Shown: positions 57,201 through 64,000 of the stretch, piece by piece
How the letters are laid out: each line of letters begins with the position of its first letter
Numbering within the stretch: position 1 is the first letter of the stretch
Notes under the pieces: generated by a model
Told to the model about the DNA's origin: nothing
Databases searched by the model: none
What the model saw: only the letters and a program-made list of their open reading frames with translations
Source of the DNA: Balanoglossus misakiensis
Lineage: Eukaryota > Hemichordata
DNA: 64,000 nucleotides
NCBI GenBank assembly: GCA_040954595.2
Contig: CM082593.2
Coordinates: 7,254,001 to 7,318,000 of the forward strand
Direction: 5' to 3'
Position numbers and translations under genes: made by a program

Positions 57201-60200
57201 GTCATGACCGCGAAGTAATCACCGCTGCATGTGAACCGAATATCTATAAACGAGTTACGCGCCATTTTCACCAATAACGTCTTATTCCCTATTTAAAGGA
57301 TGCCGCCGGCCAAATCAATTACACATACCATTTGGGGTTATTGTGAAGTACTATTTTGCCGTGAGGGAATCTTCTTAAAATCATACATATCGCATAACGC
57401 CAGTGAAATTTATAAGGGTGGGGATCCATAATCTGAAACATTCATTCGTTCTATGTATTCAGGTCTCACTTCCAATTGTGAATCGCTATGGAAACGCTGA
57501 CCGTGGGTGTATTTTGCGGATTCGTACGCGTTGACACACAAAGCTGTATAAAGCAATGTCACATGATATGTATCTGGCACTGTAACATGAAGAACTTCAC
57601 GACTGAAAAAAAAACGCCTGTCACACTTCTTAAGTACAGATCGAGCATAGGCATTTTATATGTCCTTCCCGATAGCATAGCAAATTAAACACGCAAATTA
57701 GTCACCAATGTGCAAGCCACGAAAACGAAATATTCAGTGTTCTACAAATTGAGCTATGGCAAAATATTTTGTCAAGATAGGATAACTTTAGCACAACCAA
57801 ACAGGAAATGCGCACAGTTGCATAATTAGCTAGCTATGTAAATTAGCTAGCCGTATGCAAATAAAGTGTGAACTATTTTCATTTGCTCACCTGTGTCAGG
57901 AGTGTGCGGGTCGAATTTATTTTTCGCAGTATTACTGTAAGTGGGAGTGTTTTCATTGGAAAAACTTGAACAGGGATTTCTTGAAGGGTGTTTTTCTTCG
58001 ATTTCAATCAGGGGAAAGTTTTGCCTTGCTCTGGTAAATTGTTATCTAACAATAAACGCACACCCTCCTAATTTATTTGTCTAGAATAGTCGTATTTTGT
58101 CGTAAATTCTCCCAAGGTACGGATAAAAAAAGACTGCTGTTTAGCAGTGAAATCGCAGAAAGCGTGTGCTTCAAGAACTGTTAACAGTGGCAGTAAATTC
58201 AAACTGATTGTAAACGTACTGGAGGATGCCTATAAATTACACGTATTACCGTTTTGTGTCCGAAATTTACGCAATCTGTGCCCACGGTAAATGAAGGGCA
58301 TAACTCACCGAATTAAAGGGGTTTCAATTTTGTGCGGTTAATGTTCTCACGTCCTGCCAGTGCGTAATTTTTTTCAGGCAGTGAAGATCTTTTATCGTTT
58401 TTCGCGAAGTCGTTTTCTTGCTCCAGGCTCTGCGCGTTTGGTTTTCCAAAGGCGACATATGTTATCCTACAAACTCAGTAAATGTGATGCTTACAGACAG
58501 CAGTTTTTTTCATTCTGCTTTGTCCTCCATCTTATACCAGGTTCACACAGGGTAAAATTTGAGACACTATTTGCCTATGGTAAACACAGAGCATTAATCC
58601 TTTGAGTTGCGTTGTGTCCACACACACAAAGTTTATGTATAGGCACTGAGACTCGGCCCCATAGATAAGGGGGGCAGAGAGGTGTTAATCCTTACACTGG
58701 CTCATTAATTTACGGAAAGCATTAAAGTTTCTCATCTATGAACGCTGTCAGGCAATACATTTAATATTTTTCCTGTGACGACATGAGGTAGAATGCAGAC
58801 CTCGTGATAGGTTGTCAGTTGAGATTTATTAGGAGACAGAGCGCCTTTACAAAATGTAAAATAGAAATCTTTGCATCTTTGAAAATGATAATAAAACGGG
58901 GGAAAAGGTCACGCCGAAAGGAGGATAGTTTTGTAACACGCTGTGTGTGTGTGGGTGGGTGGTCAGGGTGGAATCCTAGACATTGTTGCCGGATGGTGCC
59001 CACACATCACCAAGACGACGTGATGAGTCTATAAGCGCGCAGAAACCTGTTTGCTCATCCTGAGTTGGCTGATTAAAAAGCTACTTGTTAGACCAGTGTT
59101 CTCGTTTCACACACAAAATATGGGTTATACGCAAAATGCAGGATATATAACTGTACGTTGGACTGAAATCCCCCGAACTTGTTTGAAGTCCAGAGATTGT
59201 GACTGCGCAACGTTAAGCATTGGTGACTAATAAGTTCTTGTAAAATGTATCGCGACTTTTAGCGTTCACGAGGTCCCTTCGGCTAAACTTTTGTAGCATT
59301 AGTATTGAAATTCCATACCCTCTCTCCGATAACCTTTGCCCCAATGCTACTCACGATTGTCCCTAATAAGATCCTGACTCATGAGTCGAATTTGTATGTA
59401 CCGCCATTAATCTAGGCTCAGCCGCCGTTATCACCGTCATTATTTTAACGTTTGGAGCAAATTGATCGTGGACATTACCCATAGATTAAAACACGGCAGA
59501 CCTTTGCAACGACAAGGGAACATTTTGCATCGCTTCTGCTAGTTAAATTTGCAGCTGACGTGAGACGGTTACCAACGGCAACGCGTGTCTCCATTAGGGC
59601 CGGGGCTAATTGGATGGCAAGCGATACCTCCCGTCTGCCGATTTCAACGACACGAGGCGTATTTGCGCGGCGACTTGTGCAGATCCCCGCGCAGTGCATC
59701 AGATTGCTGGGTGAAATGTCTGAAACGTAAATGACGATGAAATATCGAGATAAACGAAAGTAACGCGCAGCCCTCATTTATCAGGGAGCTTTTTTGGTTA
59801 ATAAAGCCCAAGTCCAGCCATCGTCGCACGCAATAAACGTTGATCAAAGTCAGTAATGAGTTAGCATGGAAGTGCGGGTCCCGTTATAAAGATTGCTTAA
59901 ATCCCAGTTTAGCTCGCTGCTTGTGCCACGTATCCGTGTGATTCGATTCCATAACACCAGTTGACATTTGTAAATAGTTAACGAAGATGTATTACACTGT
60001 ACTGCATGGCAATCGGGCCGTGGCCATCGATGAGAGTTTCCCTGAGTTTACCTTGTGACTAGGGTCAAGACCTCGATTTATAATGGACATACAATATCGT
60101 GGGGTGTACAGCGACTTGGCTCAGCTATTTCCGATTGGAGAATACAAATGTATTCTTGACTTATAAGCCCCAGTAAGTCTAATGTTTGGCTACTAGTATT

Positions 60201-61452
60201 TTCTTCTGTAGAATTGTGCGAATGTACACATTTAAGACTTAATTCCCTATCGTCCCAGTATTATATCATTTTTGGAAATAATATTTTTGTTTATAAATTA
60301 CAATAGTTGTATGGATAGTTGAATTTTTTTCCTTTGGCATGAACGCAAACATTCCACAACATCGGAAATTTTCAGTTTTAACTGAGTCTGCGCACTGACA
60401 AGGGGTAACCCGATAGCATACAGAAAATCACGTGGAGCCGCTCTGTCGAATTGGAAATCAACCCCTGGCAACAATATAATAAATACAGGTCAGACAGGTC
60501 ACCTCAAAGCAAAAACCCGTCTTCAAGCATCACTCAAAAGGGACAGGGTTAAGAAGGTCTCAAATTTTTCGACTCTCGACGAATTTCGGAGCCATGCGTC
60601 GGGTAATAAATTTGGCGCCGAACGCGATAATGGGCCGACATCTTGCACAGAGGAGTCGTTTCCACTTTCCGTAGCGCAAATAACGCCGACTGGAGTAACA
60701 GCGTCTGACACCATTACGACACTAAAATGTTGTTAGCCTATAATATATTTAGCTGTACGGTCATACGAGTCCCTCATCTCGCTTCCTGCGCAGTAACCAT
60801 TTAAATTAAATGCATAGCTGTCGTGGCCACGCAGAATATGTCTAAATGTTTTAATACCTGCAAAGTCAATTGCATGAGTATTTCTTGACAATCATTTCAT
60901 ATTTTTGAGTACAAGGCAAGTCAATTGAATGCATGAGTTATTCATGATAATCATTTCACAATCACATATCACAATATTAAGGTCACGTGATATTACTTTC
61001 TGTGGGAAGAGTGCTAGTTTTGTAAGGTGTCAATTTTCCAGTGTGTTAATTTAGCTTCAAACATGAAGAACAGCATTGAATTAAAGATTCTAAATAACCC
61101 AATGTCTGTATTATTTTCAGGTATTTACGTGAAAGTTCAGTTGATGCACGGGCGGAAAGGCGTCAAATCAAAGAAGACGGCGACCCAGAAGGGCACGTGC
61201 GAGCCGGCCTACAACGAATCGTTCTCCTTCACGCTCACCTCCAAGCAAATGGAGCGAACCAGCGTGCTGATCACCGTCATGACAACCGGGAGCAGCCGAC
61301 TCGGCCACGGGGTGGAGTACGGCCGGGTGCTGACGGGGCCGTTCATGTTCGCCCGCGGCGAGGCGCTCGTCCACTGGCAGGAGATGATGACCCAGCCCAA
61401 GACCACCGTCACAAAATGGCACTCCCTGAGATCGCCGAACAATTTCATGTAA
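33111..61452 (+). CDS. SYT15: Synaptotagmin, synaptotagmin-15-like (TM, C2A, C2B)
   Basis: Seven coding exons: 33111-33258, 49418-49604, 50786-51004, 54409-54673, 55361-55522, 56913-57030 and 61121-61452, with phases 1,2,2,0,0,1, giving 476 residues. Residues 1-49 are a Ser/Thr-rich N-terminus with two N-glycosylation sequons (NDT, NSS). Residues 53-75 are one hydrophobic membrane segment followed by basic RMKILRRVK. A linker ends in IEPSLYK. C2A is about 199-320 (GRIWFSL, LLPDE, MWRDL) and C2B about 331-460, with YNESFSF and terminal WHSL. The LYK-to-GRIWF linker, LLPDER and the C2B tail (GPFMFARGEALVHWQEM) fit synaptotagmin-15 better than Syt1 or Syt17, from family knowledge. C2A keeps three of the five calcium aspartates (VYDID and RDPF) and C2B only the first (KLD), so calcium-independent membrane trafficking is likely. 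Orthology to SYT15 rather than a related group is an inference. Exon 1 is the least certain part. Confidence 0.9.
38868..38952. repeat. 31-bp tandem repeat, about 2.7 copies
   Basis: Unit GTACACTTAATTTGAGACTG plus TTTCAAAATTT, intronic in the synaptotagmin gene. Confidence 0.8.
39795..39990. repeat. Interspersed repeat family 2, reverse copy in synaptotagmin intron 1
   Basis: It shows GCGAGATCTCGC, a TGTGACACAAGACAT block and CATCGTGTTAACCATAC, which match the reverse complement of the gene C copy with substitutions. Confidence 0.55.
44160..44400. repeat. Possible short interspersed element with a CAAA/GACA tail
   Basis: ATTAATATGCAAGCCACGCC, then AAATTTTGTTCAAATCTGC, AAGATATTTATAACACAG, then a tail of CAAACAAACAAAC and GACAGACAGACAGAC. 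This order is typical of non-autonomous elements in marine invertebrate genomes, but I see no second copy in this window. Confidence 0.35.
45320..45463. repeat. 72-bp direct duplication in synaptotagmin intron 1
   Basis: Two copies of a GGATTCGAAGAGGC...TTTGCTAATGACCTACCTAA unit with few differences. The 72-base period is a multiple of three, which keeps a 113-codon frame open (45188-45529) with an internal protein repeat. I do not regard that frame as a gene. Confidence 0.8.
46325..46425. repeat. Imperfect direct duplication of about 45 bp
   Basis: CTTAGAATTCGAGTCAC ... TAACAATATTGACTTTC occurs twice with small differences. Confidence 0.6.
47280..47660. promoter_or_regulatory. GC/CpG-rich stretch, possible internal promoter or enhancer
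   Basis: Contains CGCGCGCGCAC, TGACGTCA and CAGCGCCGCGAGC motifs in an otherwise AT-rich intron, about 1.8 kb before the membrane exon. I found no ATG-opened frame here that ends in the phase-1 donor needed by that exon, so an alternative first exon is not shown. Confidence 0.25.
49605..54408 (+). other. Synaptotagmin introns 2 and 3
   Basis: Intron 2 (49605-50785) contains the exact 203-bp duplication. Intron 3 (51005-54408) has no recognised repeat beyond a short TATAGCTATAGACAGGGT-type duplication near 53354-53400. The linker exon 50786-51004 lies between them. Confidence 0.6.
49656..50061. repeat. Exact tandem duplication, 203-bp unit, two copies
   Basis: Copies at 49656-49858 and 49859-50061 are identical as far as I can see. 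They start about 50 bases after the donor of the membrane exon (49604). A diverged relative of the second half is at 14140-14245 (GGCCATTTTGAATT, AAAATTTTGCACGGTGAC). Confidence 0.9.
55590..56355. mobile_element. Repeat family 2 copy split by a 515-bp element with inverted termini
   Basis: The left part (TTTGCCAAGTAATACAAATT) and right part (GTAACTTTTGAACCGTTC, CCATATAAAC, GCGAGATCTCGC) match the gene C copy, but about 515 bases (55701-56215) separate them. That insert begins GTTTAAAGGCACGT and ends ACGTGCCTTTAAC, an inverted pair. It sits in the intron between the second C2A exon and the first C2B exon. Confidence 0.6.
57031..61120 (+). other. Synaptotagmin intron 6, 4.1 kb
   Basis: It separates the two C2B exons inside the first calcium loop. 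No coding exon is seen. It contains a GTGTGTGTGGGTGGGT run near 58942 and the 60-bp duplication at 60863-60962. Confidence 0.6.
60863..60962. repeat. Imperfect direct duplication of about 60 bp
   Basis: GTCAATTGCATGAGT ... GACAATCATTTCATA is repeated as GTCAATTGAATGCATGAGT ... GATAATCATTTCACA, just before the last coding exon of the synaptotagmin gene. Confidence 0.6.
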
Positions 61453-63870
61453 ATTTTTCACACAAAAAATCCAGTATTTCAGGCAGAGCTTAAAAACTGT
61501 AAAAGTCTCACGGATGCACAGGTTTTGAACTGTAGAGGGCGCTGAATCTCTAAACGGGCCACTGCGCATGCATTTAAACTTAACTGTACAAAAGTGGTGA
61601 TATAAAGATTTTATTGAACATATCAGTGACAAATTAGTTGTACGTGTCATACCCAGTGGTGCTCTGTTTGTAAAAAATGCTTACTCCTGAAATTCTAAGT
61701 CAAATTCTAGGATCCGGTCATCCTTGTTTTATTTCAAAAGCTTTAAGTTTCTGCTGTTTATTCGCTATATATATATTTATAATGTACAGTATTCTATTTG
61801 TGTCTATGCCTCTAAATATATGGATATGTTATATAATAATGAATATATATTCTAGTCTTGTGTTTTTAACGTTGACTTCGTAGCTCATGGACTTATTTTA
61901 GTTTTGATCACATCGTCTAAAAGAGTCAACATTGTTGGTCAGATAAAATCTAAACTTATGGCCTTTGAACAACTCCACTTCGTAATGTATTTAACAACTT
62001 GTTGTGTAGCTGTGTGGTAACATGATTGCCGGCAATGTTTATGAGAGACAATTTATACATCGTTAATTAATGGTTTGCTAGAGAGAAAAAAACACAGAGA
62101 AATGTGTGAACTTTGACGTCTTTTGTTGGATGGCGGGCACCATGTTGACAGTTTATACTAGTACTTTCAATTTGATCCACTGGCCCCATAACGATTTTAT
62201 GCATTCCGACAGTTTCGCGCTATTTAACGATTTCCACGTCTGCATTTGCCAATCTGTCCGAGCAACTGATTTCTTACAGAACGATCGAAGGTCACCAGCA
62301 ATGTGAAACTTTCGCTAAAGACCTTAAGTGATTTCAAACTTAAACGGAGTCATTAGATCCTCTCTAAATCCAGATGTTGGTGACTCGATCGTTCTGATTT
62401 CACGCATTTAAAAACGTGACGTATTACGATAACCAGGGATCTATCCCAAACACGCTTTGGACGACCAACAATGTTTGACCATAACACTCTGAAGGAAAAC
62501 CATTATTTTTATACCCGCAGTATTGTTTTTGCACACTATTGTAAGTCTGAACTGTCATATACGATAATTTTTAATGTGTTAAATTTGATTATTGCTAGTT
62601 TCTGTGATGTAAACTATATACACACGCATTATACGTGGGTTAAATAACTATAAACTGTAAATAACAAAGAGATGGATTGAAAGAGATGGACAAGCGTAGC
62701 ATATCGCCCTCTATTGAACATATCAGGCCGGAAACGATAACTTGTCATACGTGTATTTACCAGTGTGTTGGGATAGAGATCGTCATTTACATTTACGTGT
62801 ACGGTACTATTGACATGCACATTAAACTATAAGATAGAGACCTTTAAATATAGCAAAGTGTGTTTATACACTGTGTATAGGTTGTATATTGGGTCAACAT
62901 GATGTTAACACTGCTATTCACGTAAAAGTTGTAATAGTCTTATATGAGTACTTATTTAGAAAGCATAGAGGTTCTTCAAACAGTATCGCGGACATTTTGA
63001 CATGTTTTAATTCACGTAATATTCAAACATGACAAAAAATCAAAACAACGTCAAAGATCATTAATTGTAAAGCAATACTAGACAATTACATTTTGAGCAT
63101 GTTAGTTAATTACCAATCAAGGCATGGGTAAATACCGCTGTCCCCTCTCGTCTGTCTGTTTCAGAGTCAAACTTACATCAGTTAGAGAACTTTTGCCCAA
63201 GTGATAATATTTCGTATTGTATTGCTTTAGTAGGCTTATTGAAAAAAATTATTGTAAGCCTCCCCCTCCCAATCAGTTCTTCTGTTTAAAGAAGACGTAG
63301 GGTACCCTATCATTTATTATCTTCCACATTTGAAAGTACTTCTCTGTAAAACTTTCTGTTTACAGCATTGTAAAGTTATTGGAATTTTGCGACAATCGTT
63401 TTGTTATATATGTTTAGATTATTACTTTGTTTGGATACAGAAAGTGTATTTTTTGTCTTAGATACTGTGTAAACATTACTTTAGTTGTTGTATTCGTTCC
63501 ATAGCAACCAAGAGTATTATTATACATCTACTGCCATAACCTGGATGGCCACTGTCGTACAATACGTTTCTGTATCTGTACAGATGGTGCCTTCAAATGT
63601 GTGTTCCTATATACTGCCAGGGTATACATGTACTAACCATATAAAATCATACAGGAAAATGTTTTATTATTTCGCTTTGCGTATGTAGCTTGACAAAGTT
63701 TGTTTATTGATAACATGTTGTTGGTCATGTACACATTTACCTAGCTAGAGATGATGATATAAATTTTGTTTAATATTTTTGTAGTACTGCCTGTGTCATA
63801 AAACTTACCGCCTGTAAATTAAATGGATATAGCATGACGGGAAAAATAAAGATGATATATATATTACTGT
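61453..63870 (+). other. Presumed long 3' UTR of the synaptotagmin gene
   Basis: AT-rich sequence with no convincing open reading frame, no recognisable exon and no earlier canonical AATAAA. Treating it as 3' UTR is an inference from the poly(A) signal position. Confidence 0.4.
63845..63850 (+). terminator. Polyadenylation signal of the synaptotagmin gene
   Basis: AATAAA about 2.4 kb after the stop codon at 61450-61452, followed by a GT-rich stretch near 63940-63960. An ATTAAA variant near 62820 could give a shorter transcript. Confidence 0.5.
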
Positions 63871-64000
63871 GAGAATGTCTCTAGTGTACAGTGAATGATC
63901 TCTAGCCCCTTTTAAATGCATGGGGACACCCGTGACAAGCGTCTGTGTTTGTGTGTGCGCGAGAGTAGGATAAAAAAGCTTTACGGGTGTGCAAGATTTG

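Noticed and set aside
61168-61650. Minus-strand frame of 160 codons
   Set aside because: Shadow of the terminal C2B exon on the opposite strand.

Overview
This is metazoan nuclear DNA. The coding regions are split into many short exons with GT-AG (and one GC-AG) introns, and TATA boxes, AATAAA signals, microsatellites and several families of short inverted-repeat elements are present. The organism is most likely an invertebrate deuterostome. A lancelet would fit the expanded secreted CUB/LDLa/trypsin proteins, the moderate GC and the dense small repeats, but the species is an inference and a hemichordate or another marine invertebrate is not excluded.

Positions 1-27862 hold a tandem array of four paralogous genes, all on the minus strand: A (1-3453, cut by the window start), B (5340-10527), C (14486-19841) and D (23661-27862). 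Genes B, C and D each have nine coding exons in the same order with the same intron phases: signal peptide, CUB first half, CUB second half, LDLa, activation-site exon, His57 exon, Asp102 exon, connecting exon, Ser195 exon. I reconstructed the exons by hand. The spliced frames close exactly at 451 (B), 464 (C) and 444 (D) residues. None of these genes appears as one long open reading frame.

The main biological point is that the array mixes one apparently active trypsin-like enzyme with pseudo-proteases. D has an intact His/Asp/Ser triad, Asp189 and a Lys activation site. C reads His/Asn/Asp and B reads Thr/Asn/Asp at positions 57/102/195, and both spell GDDGGP where the active enzyme has GDSGGP. 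Cysteines, signal peptides, splice sites and CUB calcium-ligand positions remain intact, so B and C look like maintained secreted non-catalytic homologues rather than decaying pseudogenes. In A and B the usual Arg/Lys at the zymogen cleavage site is Asn.

Positions 33111-61452 hold one plus-strand gene of seven coding exons. It encodes a 476-residue synaptotagmin that most resembles synaptotagmin-15: glycosylatable N-terminus, one membrane segment, linker, C2A, C2B. Its first coding exon (33111-33258) is only about 49 codons long and lies 16 kb from the next exon. It was recognised because its phase-1 donor fits the phase-1 acceptor of the membrane exon. Most calcium-binding aspartates of both C2 domains are replaced. 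A long 3' UTR probably ends near the AATAAA at 63845.

The rest is intergenic and intronic DNA. It carries at least four families of short interspersed elements (two with nested insertions), a 27-bp minisatellite that touches a splice donor of gene D, an exact 203-bp tandem duplication beside a splice donor of the synaptotagmin gene, and assorted microsatellites. I found no tRNA, rRNA, CRISPR or recognisable autonomous transposon.
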